Source of the DNA: Bacillota bacterium
GTDB lineage: Bacteria > Bacillota > UBA4882 > UBA8346
DNA: 64,000 nt
Assembly (NCBI GenBank): GCA_023417475.1
Contig: JAEZFP010000041.1
Location: forward strand, 1 to 64,000
Direction: 5' to 3'
Part shown: piece after piece, positions 52,296-60,931 of the stretch
Numbering within the stretch: the first letter of the stretch is position 1
How the letters are laid out: each line of letters opens with the position of its first letter
Position numbers and translations under genes: made by a program
The notes under the pieces: generated by a model
What the model was told of the DNA's origin: nothing
Database searches by the model: none
Seen by the model: only the letters and a program-made list of their open reading frames with translations

Positions 52296-52760
52296 TTATT
52301 GCCTGGATTTACTTCCTAACACCATTAATAACATTTTTAAGAATTTAGCCCGGAGACCGGCTGCAATCTCAGCAGGTAAATCCCCAAAATTCTTTTCAAG
52401 CAGAAATTGCGCCATTTGCGCTTCTTCGGGTGTGATCAACCGGTGTTCCGCCAAACGGTAGAGCAGATCGTCAAGCTCGTCGGCGTTGATAGCCCCGGGA
52501 ATTAATTGATCAATCATACCGGGAAGATCGGGAGCAGATTCCCATTTTACATGCGTGATGCGAATATATCCGCCGCCGCCCCGTTTGCTTTCGATGATAT
52601 AACCCCGATCAATTGTGAAGCGGGTCTCCAGCACATAATTGATTTGCGAAGGGGCGCATCGAAACATTTTTGCCAATTCGCACCGTTGTAACTCAATATT
52701 ACTCTTCCCCGCAAACATATTCCGTAAATATTGTTCGATAAAATCAGCCAAGTTACCCAT
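52296..52760 (-). CDS. ctsR: Class III stress gene repressor CtsR
   Basis: CtsR represses clp genes through tandem heptad operators. The 154-residue protein starts GNLADFIEQYLRNMF, has a winged HTH with the beta-wing glycine run RGGGGYIRIT (arginine-glycine-rich, contacts DNA) and a C-terminal four-helix domain ending near FLKMLLMVLGSKSRQ. The ATG at 52760 has GAGGTG upstream; the open frame to 52817 continues through the operator. A CtsR box lies upstream at 52772-52788, so the operon is autoregulated. Confidence 0.93.
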   Translation of the reverse strand: MGNLADFIEQYLRNMFAGKSNIELQRCELAKMFRCAPSQINYVLETRFTIDRGYIIESKRGGGGYIRITHVKWESAPDLPGMIDQLIPGAINADELDDLLYRLAEHRLITPEEAQMAQFLLEKNFGDLPAEIAAGLRAKFLKMLLMVLGSKSRQ

Positions 52761-52771
52761 AGCTTCACCTC

Positions 52772-52788
52772 TGACCTTCACTGACCTT
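52772..52788 (-). promoter_or_regulatory. CtsR operator (tandem heptad repeat)
   Basis: The minus strand reads AAGGTCAGTGAAGGTCAG: two GGTCA half-sites with ten-base periodicity, matching the CtsR consensus RGTCAAANANRGTCAAA in both GTCA cores. It lies next to the -10 and just before the ctsR start. Confidence 0.75.
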
Positions 52789-52817
52789 ATTGTAACGTGC
52801 CTTTCTTTAAAAAACAA
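52789..52817 (-). promoter_or_regulatory. Promoter of the ctsR operon
   Basis: TACAAT (52794-52789 minus) and TTGTTT (52817-52812) are 17 bases apart. The -35 overlaps the U tract of the upstream terminator. Confidence 0.55.
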
Positions 52818-52840
52818 GGGAAGATTCAGTTTCTTCCCTT
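52806..52840 (-). terminator. Terminator of the LysM/M23 peptidase gene
   Basis: A 9-bp stem AAGGGAAGA/TCTTCCCTT with 7-nt loop is followed on the minus strand by GTTTTTT. It lies 62 bases after the stop. Confidence 0.8.
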
Positions 52841-52901
52841 CTCAAAAAATGCCATTATAGCCGTTTTATCGCTATTCAGCTTCCGATTTCGAAGTATTTC
52901 G

Positions 52902-53786
52902 TTAATAATTGACATATTTCAGCGGATTGACCTTCCGTCCCTGTTCCGCAATTTCCAAATGCAAATGACTGCCAAAAGCCCGGCCGGTGCTTCCCACCCG
53001 ACCGATCATCATCCCGGTATAAACCGTTTGACCCGGCTTGACTGCGATTTGGGAGAGATGTCCGTAATAACTCTCTAAATTGCCATGCCCAATCCGGATT
53101 AATAACCCATAACCGCTCTGCCATCCAGTAAAGCTGACCCGTCCCCCGGCGATCGCGCGCACCGGCGTTCCGGTGGGCGCTGCCAAATCGATACCGTAGT
53201 GCATGCGTCCCCAACGGCGACCAAACCGCGAAGTAAGTCGGCCTTGCATTACCGGTCGGGCGACTCGGAGGATTGCGCTCCGGTCCGCGCTGGCGGTTTG
53301 AACCTTCGGCAACAACAAGAGCTGACCGGCGGGAATCCCCCGCTCAGCCACGGTAGGGTTGAGGCGCTGAACCTGTATTGGATCCAGCCCCAATAGTTGA
53401 CAGATAGCGCGCAAGCTGTTTGTTTGTTGAACCCGGTATTCCCGAGTCAATTGATTCCGGGGATCGGTCGGCGGTATGAAAATCCGCTGTCCGATCTTCA
53501 GGCAAGTCGGGTCGCCGATCCGGTTAATTGCGGCGAGAACCACGCACGGGACAAGATAATAACGGCTGATCCGGTACAATGTTTCCCCGGGCGCTACCCG
53601 GTGCGACGGCAACAGTTTGACCAATTCGGCGCGGGTTTGTTCGTTTTCAGCCAAAAACAGGACCCGGTCCGTTTGGTTACGTTCCGTTAATCCCCCGAAC
53701 CGAAAAGCGGAAGTTACGATTCCCACCAAGATGAGCAATCCCATAAAGCAGATCCGCCGCCTGGTACAGTTATTTACCCATGTCAC
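52902..53786 (-). CDS. LysM and M23 peptidase domain protein
   Basis: The 294-residue protein has an N-terminal membrane segment (RRRICFMGLLILVGIVTSAF), two LysM modules (HRVAPGETLYRISRYYLVPCVVLAAIN and REYRVQQTNSLRAICQLLG) and a C-terminal M23 zinc metallopeptidase domain with HYGIDLAAPTGTPVRA, GHGNLESYYGHLS and HLHLEI as metal-binding motifs. LysM binds peptidoglycan and M23 cleaves cross-links, so it acts outside the membrane in wall turnover. The start is uncertain: the frame is open through the rho terminator to 53873, which cannot be used; GTG 53786 is the first reasonable start after it. An ATG at 53744 would lose part of the membrane segment. Confidence 0.82.
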   Translation of the reverse strand: MTWVNNCTRRRICFMGLLILVGIVTSAFRFGGLTERNQTDRVLFLAENEQTRAELVKLLPSHRVAPGETLYRISRYYLVPCVVLAAINRIGDPTCLKIGQRIFIPPTDPRNQLTREYRVQQTNSLRAICQLLGLDPIQVQRLNPTVAERGIPAGQLLLLPKVQTASADRSAILRVARPVMQGRLTSRFGRRWGRMHYGIDLAAPTGTPVRAIAGGRVSFTGWQSGYGLLIRIGHGNLESYYGHLSQIAVKPGQTVYTGMMIGRVGSTGRAFGSHLHLEIAEQGRKVNPLKYVNY

Positions 53787-53803
53787 TCCAGCGATCAACC
53801 CCT

Positions 53804-53856
53804 GCAATAAAAAATTCCATCCTTCATTATTGTTACTCTTCCTGAAGGATGGAATT
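53804..53856 (-). terminator. Terminator of rho
   Basis: The minus strand forms a 13-bp stem (ATTCCATCCTTCA with TGAAGGATGGAAT) around a 15-base loop, followed by TTTTTATTG. It lies 56 bases after the rho stop and rules out the longest reading of the peptidase frame. Confidence 0.85.
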
Positions 53857-53911
53857 CTAGCATAATTTGCCAATTATTCAAATCAAGGGTTAGAACAGGA
53901 CTCTCCCGCGA

Positions 53912-55201
53912 TTAATGATCGCCGTTACGTTTGTTCTTTAGCACATTCTCCGCAAACGAAGAGGTCATGATTAACTCCCTGAACTCCTCATTGGATTTGG
54001 TATGATTAATCCGGTCGATAATCAGCTCGGCGGTTTCGTTGGCGCCTAATGAACCAAGCACCTTACGCAGCACCCAGGTGCATTCCAGTTCTTCGGGGCG
54101 CAGCAAAAGCTCTTCTTTACGGGTTCCGGAGCGGATAATATCAATGGCCGGAAAGATGCGCCGGTCGGCTAATTTCCGATCAAGATGCAACTCCATATTG
54201 CCGGTCCCTTTAAACTCTTCAAAAATCACTTCGTCCATGCGCGAACCGGTTTCCACCAAGGCGGTGGCCATGATGGTCAAACTGCCGCCTTCTTCAATCT
54301 TCCGGGCCGCTCCAAAAAACCGTTTCGGTTTATGCAAGGCGCTGGGATCCACGCCGCCGGAGAGAGTCCGACCGCTAGGCGGTTCGACGAGATTGTAGGC
54401 GCGGGCGAGCCGGGTAATCGAATCAAGCAGGATCATGACATCCCTGCCAACCTCAACCATTCGTTTGGCCCGTTCCAAAACCAGTTCGGCCACTCGGACG
54501 TGATTCTCCGAGGGGAGATCAAACGTCGAACTGACGACTTCGCCTTTGACCGAACGCGACATATCGGTAACTTCTTCGGGACGTTCATCAATGAGCAAGA
54601 CGATCAAATGGACATCGGGATGATTGATGGTGATACTATTGGCGATTTTCTTCAAAAGCGTGGTTTTTCCGGCTTTCGGCGGAGCAACGATCATGCCCCG
54701 TTGGCCTTTGCCAACCGGAGCCATCACATCCACCAAACGCATCGCCGTTTCTTTCGGTTCCGTTTCCAACCGCATCCGCTCATTGGGATAGATCGGGGTT
54801 AATTCCTCAAAATGCGTCCGTTTTTTTAATGAGTCGGGATCGATCATATTTACGGCTTGTACTTTAAGCAGAGCGAAGTATTTCTCATTATCCTTCGGCG
54901 GACGGACTTGGCCGGAAACCAAATCGCCGGTCCGCATATTAAATCGGCGAATTTGCGACGCCGAAACATAAATATCTTCGGGTCCGGGATAATAACCTTC
55001 CACCCGCAAAAAACCGTACCCATCCGGTAAGATCTCCAAAACACCCTGGGAAAATATGAGTCCTTCCTTCACCGCCAATACTTTCAACAACTCAAAGACC
55101 AATTCCCGTTTGCGGAATTTGGAATACCCTTCAATCTGCAAATCGATAGCCATATCTTGCAGTTCTTGCAGGGTCTTGTTCTCCAATTCAGCTAATTGCA
55201 T
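53912..55201 (-). CDS. rho: Transcription termination factor Rho
   Basis: Rho is a hexameric RNA-dependent ATPase that ends transcription. The 429-residue protein has the N-terminal RHO helical domain (LQELQDMAIDLQIEGYSKFRKRELVFELL), the cold-shock-like RNA-binding domain (GVLEILPDGYGFLRVEGYYPGPEDIYVSASQIRRFN), the P loop PPKAGKTTLLKK at about 180, the Walker B region VILLDSITRLARAYN and the Q/R-loop areas. Length is the compact form. The ATG follows GGGGGGGCATTA. Promoter region upstream is A/T-rich. Confidence 0.95.
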   Translation of the reverse strand: MQLAELENKTLQELQDMAIDLQIEGYSKFRKRELVFELLKVLAVKEGLIFSQGVLEILPDGYGFLRVEGYYPGPEDIYVSASQIRRFNMRTGDLVSGQVRPPKDNEKYFALLKVQAVNMIDPDSLKKRTHFEELTPIYPNERMRLETEPKETAMRLVDVMAPVGKGQRGMIVAPPKAGKTTLLKKIANSITINHPDVHLIVLLIDERPEEVTDMSRSVKGEVVSSTFDLPSENHVRVAELVLERAKRMVEVGRDVMILLDSITRLARAYNLVEPPSGRTLSGGVDPSALHKPKRFFGAARKIEEGGSLTIMATALVETGSRMDEVIFEEFKGTGNMELHLDRKLADRRIFPAIDIIRSGTRKEELLLRPEELECTWVLRKVLGSLGANETAELIIDRINHTKSNEEFRELIMTSSFAENVLKNKRNGDH

Positions 55202-55227
55202 TAATGCCCCCCCTAATTCAATGTTTC

Positions 55228-55320
55228 TTAGCTATTTATCTATTTATTTATCTTGTTATCTGTTTATTTCTCATTTATCGGTTAATCGTTCTGTTTACTG
55301 TTGATCTATTTTTATTACAA
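55228..55320. repeat. A/T-rich low-complexity stretch upstream of rho
   Basis: The plus strand is made of repeating TTTAT/CTAT/TTTATC motifs with very few G. It lies within the likely 5' leader of rho and is a poor candidate for coding. The 443-base gap 55202-55644 contains no gene I can support; a 28-codon frame beginning at about 55390 is described in the findings. Confidence 0.5.
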
Positions 55321-55644
55321 TTGCCGAAAAAAGTCGCATCAACTTCAACGGCAATTCCAATTATCCATCGGCTCGCTCCAGATTTTGACATGGAAAATAC
55401 TATAGAATTCGATAATTCTGCGTTTGTAACGGATTACGGTGGAGTATTTGATATTTACGAGAAGGAGGGGTTTTGAAGATCGAAACGTTTGATTGTTCGT
55501 TTTTCAAAACAATTAACCCGAACAATGACTGTAATATCATTTAAACCGTCAATCGATGCTGCGGATGAGAAGTTCGATTTTGGAGTTTACCTAATTATTA
55601 TACTGGATCAATCAGAAAAAATATACATCCAAAAAACTGTGAAT

Positions 55645-56295
55645 TTAAACCGGATGGACTTTACTCGAATCAAAGCTGGTAAAACCCTTCTCATTGAGGG
55701 CGATCAGCTTGGCTTTTTTGACGATTTTCAAATCGTCGATGGTTTCGGCATAGATGATATGCAAACTTTGACAATTGGGACAGCGCAACTCCAATTTTTC
55801 CGGAAATACGTCGATTTCGATCTGATCATTGCCGCAACGGCAAAAAAGTTGGCTTTCTTCGGCCAATTGGTGAAGGTGATTTAAGGTTTCAAACATCACC
55901 TGCGGATTGGAGAAATAATCGTCGAACCCGAGATTGTTAAAGATGCTGTCCGCGTTATCGCGTTTATCATTAACGACTTTTTCAATTTCGGCGGCACTCC
56001 CGATATAACCCAGTTCCTGATCGGTGTCCGGGCATTGCAACGGAATCAGGAGGTCGTTCCAGAACTCCTTTTTGGCAAACCGTAAAATATGAACCTCCTC
56101 ACAGACCAGGCAGGACATTTGCAACAAATACGTTTGAAGATTTTTTGTATGTAAAATAGCTTTATTAAAACCGCATTTACATTGAATCCGCAAAGAAGAC
56201 CGGCCTGAAAAATCAAACCAGGATACTTTATGAAATTCCAATCGGCCGCAAACCGGACAGCGCAACGCCAACGTACGCTCCGTGGCGATCAACAT
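55645..56295 (-). CDS. CpXC-like zinc-binding protein
   Basis: The 216-residue protein has several cysteine pairs: CPVCGRLEFH near residue 13, QCKCGF near 39, SCLVCEEVH near 62, FCRCGND near 150 and RCPNCQSLH near 172. The N-terminal part resembles the CpXC domain family, whose function is unknown; it likely binds zinc. A central helical part links the two cysteine regions. ATG with GAAGGGGGTAAAGATC upstream. It lies between cheB and rho and may be in one unit with either. Confidence 0.7.
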   Translation of the reverse strand: MLIATERTLALRCPVCGRLEFHKVSWFDFSGRSSLRIQCKCGFNKAILHTKNLQTYLLQMSCLVCEEVHILRFAKKEFWNDLLIPLQCPDTDQELGYIGSAAEIEKVVNDKRDNADSIFNNLGFDDYFSNPQVMFETLNHLHQLAEESQLFCRCGNDQIEIDVFPEKLELRCPNCQSLHIIYAETIDDLKIVKKAKLIALNEKGFTSFDSSKVHPV

Positions 56296-56342
56296 GATCT
56301 TTACCCCCTTCCCAGAAGGTTACATATTTAAAAATGATTCGC

Positions 56343-57401
56343 TTATAATTTCTGGTGTTCCTGGATTATCGCGACGACCCGGGGCAAAACATCGGGCAAT
56401 CCTTCCACAAACTCGGCGGCTCCGATCTCCGCCGCAGCCCGGGGCATACCGTAAACCACACAGGTGGCTTCAGCCTCGGCAATAGTCCGCGCTCCCAATT
56501 TCCGGAGGTCCAATAAACCCTGCGCTCCATCGGCACCCATCCCCGTCAGCAGAATACCGAGCACTCGACCTTCACAACAGGCCGCGGCCGACTTATAGAG
56601 ATGATCGATACTGGGCTTATATAACAAGTTGGGCTGCTCGGAAACTTCCAAGACCAGCCGGTCACCTACCCATTGCAAAGTAGTTTGTTTCCCGGAGGGG
56701 GCGATCAGCACGCGGCCCGGTTTCACCTCGTCCCCGGTTTTTCCCTCAATAACCTCTACCGGGATGATGTCGTTGAGGCGTTTGGCAAAAACTTTCGTAA
56801 ACTCTTTCGGCATATGTTGCGCCACGACGATGCCTAAGGGAAAATCCACCGGGATCCGGGCCAGTAAATGGTGTAATGCCCGCGGTCCCCCGGTTGAGGA
56901 CCCGATGATCATCAGATCCAGGCCTTTTATTTTTAAAGGCGGCAGTTTCGTCAGGTCAGTCCGTTGCAGCTCGGAACCGATCGCCCGATTTAAGGTGGAA
57001 CGGTCGATCGCTGCGGCAATTTTAACCTTCTGGATCAGCTCGGTCTGAATTGTGGCAATTTCCACGGGATCTTTAGAAGTGCTTTTGGTTACAAAATCAA
57101 TTGCTCCCAGCTCCAACGCTTTCAGCGTCGATTCGGCGCCGGTCGTTGTTAAGTAACTTACCATGATCACCGGGAGCGGCTGCGTATCCATTAATTGTCG
57201 CAAACATTCCAGCCCGTTTAAATTGGGCATTTCCACATCAAGGGTTACCACATCCGGGTCCCAACGCCTTACCTTGTCAAGAGCATCCTTACCATCAAAC
57301 GCCGTACCCACGACCTCAATTACCGGATCTTCGCTAAGCATTCGGGTAATTATCTGGCGCATTAACGCAGAATCGTCAACCACTAAGACTCGAACAGCCA
57401 T
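56343..57401 (-). CDS. cheB: Protein-glutamate methylesterase CheB
   Basis: CheB demethylates (and deamidates) chemoreceptors. The 352-residue protein has an N-terminal receiver (VLVVDDSALMRQIITRML, phospho-acceptor in VVTLDVEMPNLNG, lysine in DFVTKSTSK), a linker, and the esterase domain with GSSTGGPRALHHLL (active serine), AQHMPKEFTKVFA (histidine) and GMGADGAQGLLDLR. ATG with GGAAGGTCGCG upstream. No other chemotaxis or flagellar gene occurs in the window, so it is an orphan copy here. Confidence 0.93.
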   Translation of the reverse strand: MAVRVLVVDDSALMRQIITRMLSEDPVIEVVGTAFDGKDALDKVRRWDPDVVTLDVEMPNLNGLECLRQLMDTQPLPVIMVSYLTTTGAESTLKALELGAIDFVTKSTSKDPVEIATIQTELIQKVKIAAAIDRSTLNRAIGSELQRTDLTKLPPLKIKGLDLMIIGSSTGGPRALHHLLARIPVDFPLGIVVAQHMPKEFTKVFAKRLNDIIPVEVIEGKTGDEVKPGRVLIAPSGKQTTLQWVGDRLVLEVSEQPNLLYKPSIDHLYKSAAACCEGRVLGILLTGMGADGAQGLLDLRKLGARTIAEAEATCVVYGMPRAAAEIGAAEFVEGLPDVLPRVVAIIQEHQKL

Positions 57402-57594
57402 CGCGACCTTCCCAAGAATAGCATTTTTATTAACTACGTCGCGCCGAATCGTTTCGCGTTCCGCACCGCGACCTTAGTGGTATTTTTCGACACAATTCCG
57501 TCTATTCCTGCAATTAAGAATAATTATAGGTTAATTCCAGCTAATCCCGGAATTCACCTCAATATTGCGGCTGCTCAAAATGAGTCTTTCCGGC

Positions 57595-57630
57595 ACAAAA
57601 AACCGTCCCGGAAATCCCCGGAACGGTTTA
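57595..57630 (-). terminator. Terminator of the secreted protein gene
   Basis: The minus strand has AAACCGTTCCGG pairing with CCGGGACGGTTT (one mismatch), followed by TTTTG. It is 35 bases past the stop at 57665. The rest of 57402-57594 shows nothing identifiable. Confidence 0.75.
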
Positions 57631-57664
57631 TGATTTTCGATCGTCGCCATCAATTAACCCATCT

Positions 57665-58243
57665 TTACGGTAGATAAACCCGCCGAAGCTGATTGTTCAT
57701 CCCATAAAGGACGAAAACCACTTGGTCCTCCTGCAACCAATCCGCCGTTTGCGGCAAAATCGCCTGATCGCTGACTTTCATTGTGAAGCGCGCGCCGGTT
57801 GACACCGCTTCCAAGGTGACCGTCAAACTCGCTGTTTTGCTCCAGCTTTTGACGATACACTCTTCGCCATAATAAAACCCGTTGACCACAATAACTTCGC
57901 CCCGGGCGTCCAGCAACAGTTGCGCCTCAAAGAATGCGTCGGTCGTCACCGGAAACAAAGCGCGCCGTAGGCACGCCCGGGCATTGCAATAAAACTGAAC
58001 CTGTTGGGAGAAACGGTATTGGCGGGTTTGATTTTGAGCCTTAACCGTAATTTCACGGTCCGAAACTGCGGCGACCTCGCCATATATTTCCCGGCACCCC
58101 GGTGTCGCAAACCGGATTCGCTGCACCTCGGCTAAGTTTCCGTAGTAATTGCGAACGACTGTCTGGGTCGCAAAACAGGGGTTACCGAATCCAAGTAATA
58201 ATATCAGGCCGATCGTAACGCGTCGCAGGTTTTTGGTCTTCAT
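57665..58243 (-). CDS. Secreted protein of unknown function
   Basis: The 192-residue protein has a signal peptide (KTKNLRRVTIGLILLLGFGNPCFA, cleavage near residue 25). The mature part is predicted to be beta-rich (YGEVAAVSDREITVKAQNQTRQYRFSQQVQFYCN, EAQLLLDARGEVIVVNGFYYGEE) with a few cysteines (FYCNARACLRR) that might form a disulfide. No family recognised. ATG 58243 is chosen: GGGAGGG lies eight bases upstream; an ATG three codons earlier is inferior. Its ribosome binding site is buried in the pyrG terminator hairpin. Confidence 0.65.
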   Translation of the reverse strand: MKTKNLRRVTIGLILLLGFGNPCFATQTVVRNYYGNLAEVQRIRFATPGCREIYGEVAAVSDREITVKAQNQTRQYRFSQQVQFYCNARACLRRALFPVTTDAFFEAQLLLDARGEVIVVNGFYYGEECIVKSWSKTASLTVTLEAVSTGARFTMKVSDQAILPQTADWLQEDQVVFVLYGMNNQLRRVYLP

Positions 58244-58287
58244 AAAAATCACCCTCCCGTGTCAGTGTTGACAATTGGGAGGGTGAT
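58244..58287 (-). terminator. pyrG terminator that also masks the next ribosome binding site
   Basis: ATCACCCTCCC (58287-58277 minus) pairs perfectly with GGGAGGGTGAT (58258-58248) over an 18-nt loop that itself contains TGTCA/TGACA. TTTT follows. The 3' arm is the Shine-Dalgarno site of the gene starting at 58243. Confidence 0.75.
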
Positions 58288-58306
58288 CATACATGACGCC
58301 GTTATT

Positions 58307-59923
58307 TCATTTGGCGTTCCGTTTCGTATAGTCCAACGCCGCTTTGACGAAATCGCGAAAGAGCGGTTGCGGGCGTTGGGGACGCGACTTAAACTCGGGA
58401 TGATATTGGGTTGCGACAAACCAAGGGTGAGTGGGCAACTCGATCACTTCGACCAATTGGCGGTCCGGGAGAATTCCGCTGATCCGCAAACCCTGCTCTT
58501 GCAATTTGGCCAAAAATTCATTATTGACTTCATAACGGTGGCGGTGCCGTTCGTAGATCAATTCCTCGGCGTAAGCTTGCTTGGCCAATGTATCGGGAAC
58601 CAACCGCACCGGATCCAAACCCAACCGCATCGTTCCGCCCATATCCTCAATCTCTTTCTGCTCCGGCAGCAGATCAATCACTTTATACGGCGACACCGGA
58701 TCAAACTCCGAAGAGTTGGCGCCAGCGAAGCCGCAAACGTTGCGGGCAAACTCAATCACCGCGCATTGCATGCCCAAACAAATTCCCAGGAACGGCACAT
58801 TGTTCTCACGCGCCCAACGGATCGCGGCGATTTTCCCCTCAATCCCCCGATTACCGAAACCGCCCGGGACCAGAACGCCGTCCACCGCGCCAATGACTGC
58901 GCCGGCATCGTTCGTTTGCTCGATCATTTCCGAATTGACCCATTTGATCTCCACTTGGGTCTCATGCGCCACGCCGCCGTGGCGTAACGCTTCGGCAACA
59001 CTTAAATAGGCATCGGGAAGCGAGACGTATTTGCCAACGATGGCAATGGTCACTTTCTCCTTCGGCGCCTTGATCTTGGCGACGATCGCCCGCCATTCGG
59101 CCAGATCCCGTTCTTTACACGCCAGGTTCAACCGTTTGAGCACCAATTGATCCAGCCCGGTTTGCTCCAGCAATAACGGCACTTCATAAATGGTCTCCGC
59201 ATCCAGGTTGGGAATCACGGCTTCTTTATTAATATCGCAGAAAAGGGCGATTTTCCCTTTCAAATCATCGGAAAGCGGTTGTTGCGAACGGCAGACGATC
59301 ACATCGGGTTGAATCCCAATCCCGCGGAGCTCTTTCACACTGTGTTGCGTCGGTTTGGTCTTCAATTCGCTGGCGGCCCCGATAAACGGCATCAGCGTAA
59401 CGTGGATATACATCACGTCATCGCGGCCGACATCGTTTTTGAGTTGGCGAATCGCTTCCAGAAACGGCAAACTCTCAATATCGCCGACCGTGCCGCCGAC
59501 CTCAACGATGACCACTTGGGCTTGACTTTCTTTGGCGACCCGCATCACCCGGTCCTTAATTTCATTGGTGATATGCGGAATGACCTGAACCGTGCCGCCC
59601 AGATAATCGCCTTTCCGTTCTTTGGTGATTACCGACCAGTAAATCTTCCCGGTGGTCACATTATTGCTTTTACTCAAGTTGACGTCGATAAACCGTTCAT
59701 AATGACCGAGATCAAGGTCGGTCTCGGCGCCATCATCGGTTACAAATACTTCACCGTGCTGATAAGGGCTCATGGTGCCCGGATCGACATTAATATAGGG
59801 ATCCAATTTGACGACAGAGACCGACACGCCTCTGGACTTTAATAAACACCCTAATGACGCCGCAGTGATTCCCTTGCCCAGCGAAGAAACAACTCCACCG
59901 GTGATAAAGATAAATTTCGTCAT
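58307..59923 (-). CDS. pyrG: CTP synthase
   Basis: PyrG aminates UTP to CTP with glutamine. The 538-residue protein has the N-terminal synthetase domain (KFIFITGGVVSSLGKGITAASLG P-loop, LDPYINVDPGTMSPYQHGEVFV, HYERFIDVNLS) and the C-terminal class I amidotransferase domain (GGFGNRGIEGKIAAI, nucleophile in LGICLGMQCAVIE, and the histidine in THPWFVATQYHPEF). Length is standard. ATG after TAGGAGGATTATT. No pyrimidine attenuator was recognised in the leader. Confidence 0.96.
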   Translation of the reverse strand: MTKFIFITGGVVSSLGKGITAASLGCLLKSRGVSVSVVKLDPYINVDPGTMSPYQHGEVFVTDDGAETDLDLGHYERFIDVNLSKSNNVTTGKIYWSVITKERKGDYLGGTVQVIPHITNEIKDRVMRVAKESQAQVVIVEVGGTVGDIESLPFLEAIRQLKNDVGRDDVMYIHVTLMPFIGAASELKTKPTQHSVKELRGIGIQPDVIVCRSQQPLSDDLKGKIALFCDINKEAVIPNLDAETIYEVPLLLEQTGLDQLVLKRLNLACKERDLAEWRAIVAKIKAPKEKVTIAIVGKYVSLPDAYLSVAEALRHGGVAHETQVEIKWVNSEMIEQTNDAGAVIGAVDGVLVPGGFGNRGIEGKIAAIRWARENNVPFLGICLGMQCAVIEFARNVCGFAGANSSEFDPVSPYKVIDLLPEQKEIEDMGGTMRLGLDPVRLVPDTLAKQAYAEELIYERHRHRYEVNNEFLAKLQEQGLRISGILPDRQLVEVIELPTHPWFVATQYHPEFKSRPQRPQPLFRDFVKAALDYTKRNAK

Positions 59924-60026
59924 AATAATCCTCCTACATATAGTGCTTCGTAGTCCGGCGTCAACCGCTTATCAATCGCTTGACTCGAACGACTACCAAA
60001 AAAAAGCAAATCAGTTCGCGCAACAA

Positions 60027-60749
60027 TTACTCCGTGGCTTGCGGTTCGTCATATTTATCCCAAATCGCTCCAAATCCCGCATCAAGTATATAAATCATTA
60101 AACCGCCGTATAAGAAGAGCAAAAATATGAATAACGTACTGGCGGCCAGTAAAACTCCTAAAAACAAATTCAACCAAAAACTCAACCCAAAGTTATCGAG
60201 AATCAAAATAAAGGCTTTCTGAATCGTCTTTTTGATGCCATAACCCAAATAAATCAACGGGTGAAAGAAGAACGGCATCATGGCGCCGAATAACAAGCAA
60301 TAAAGGGAAAACAGTCCGGAAATCTTTAAAAGCAAGTTTTGACTGGGAAAAGCGGTTACCATATTAAATACGAACAAGGTATTGATCAGCCACAACAGAC
60401 CGTTGATCCCCGCCGCGCGGAGGTAGACCTTTTTAAAAATATCGATAAACGTTTTAAACGTGGGGTAGCCCGCTTTGCGCTGTTGGTACAGACCATACAA
60501 GGTTACGGTTAATGGACCCAATAGCAACGCATTCACAACCGTAACCGCCAACATACCCAAAATGACGGACCCGCCGCTATTTTTTTGACTGCCGATCATT
60601 AAAATCGGAGACGCTGCAAAAAACATGAGCAAATACCCAATTTGCCAAATCAGACTGATTAAAAAGGTAAATCCGAGCGATCGATAGGCTTCGATAAAAC
60701 TTGTTTTCAGCACCTTACCTAGGGTCGGAAATAAGGGTAACTTTTTCAT
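60027..60749 (-). CDS. YesL-like multi-pass membrane protein (DUF624-like)
   Basis: The 240-residue protein has about five to six membrane segments (about 24-50, 65-88, 118-138, 145-165, 190-220). The composition and the motif GPLTVTLYGLYQQRKAG resemble DUF624/YesL-type proteins, which are of unknown function and often near carbohydrate transport genes. The ATG follows AAGGAGGCCCCA. It is in the same orientation as pyrG with a 103-base gap; no terminator is clear between them. Confidence 0.65.
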   Translation of the reverse strand: MKKLPLFPTLGKVLKTSFIEAYRSLGFTFLISLIWQIGYLLMFFAASPILMIGSQKNSGGSVILGMLAVTVVNALLLGPLTVTLYGLYQQRKAGYPTFKTFIDIFKKVYLRAAGINGLLWLINTLFVFNMVTAFPSQNLLLKISGLFSLYCLLFGAMMPFFFHPLIYLGYGIKKTIQKAFILILDNFGLSFWLNLFLGVLLAASTLFIFLLFLYGGLMIYILDAGFGAIWDKYDEPQATE

Positions 60750-60900
60750 TGGGGCCTCCTTCCCAATCCATAAATTGATCGCTAGCTTCGTGTCCGGAGC
60801 CGAAACTTCCTACAACAAACCAAATTTGCAAACACCATGGAAAGCTGACCCGAACCGGCATAAACTTTTTCAAGCTGGATTATCGGTAACCAAGGTTAAC

Positions 60901-60930
60901 CAAGAAGAAAGGTCACCGAAGTGACCTTTC
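60901..60930 (-). terminator. Terminator of the fmdB-like gene
   Basis: A 10-bp perfect stem GAAAGGTCAC/GTGACCTTTC with a TTCG tetraloop starts at the stop codon and is followed on the minus strand by TTCTTGG. Confidence 0.8.
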
Positions 60931-60931
60931 G

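Noticed and set aside
55489..55884. Plus-strand frame of 131 codons
   Set aside because: Its second half is the reverse of the CpXC-like gene, which has a better start and cysteine motifs; no ribosome binding site precedes it.
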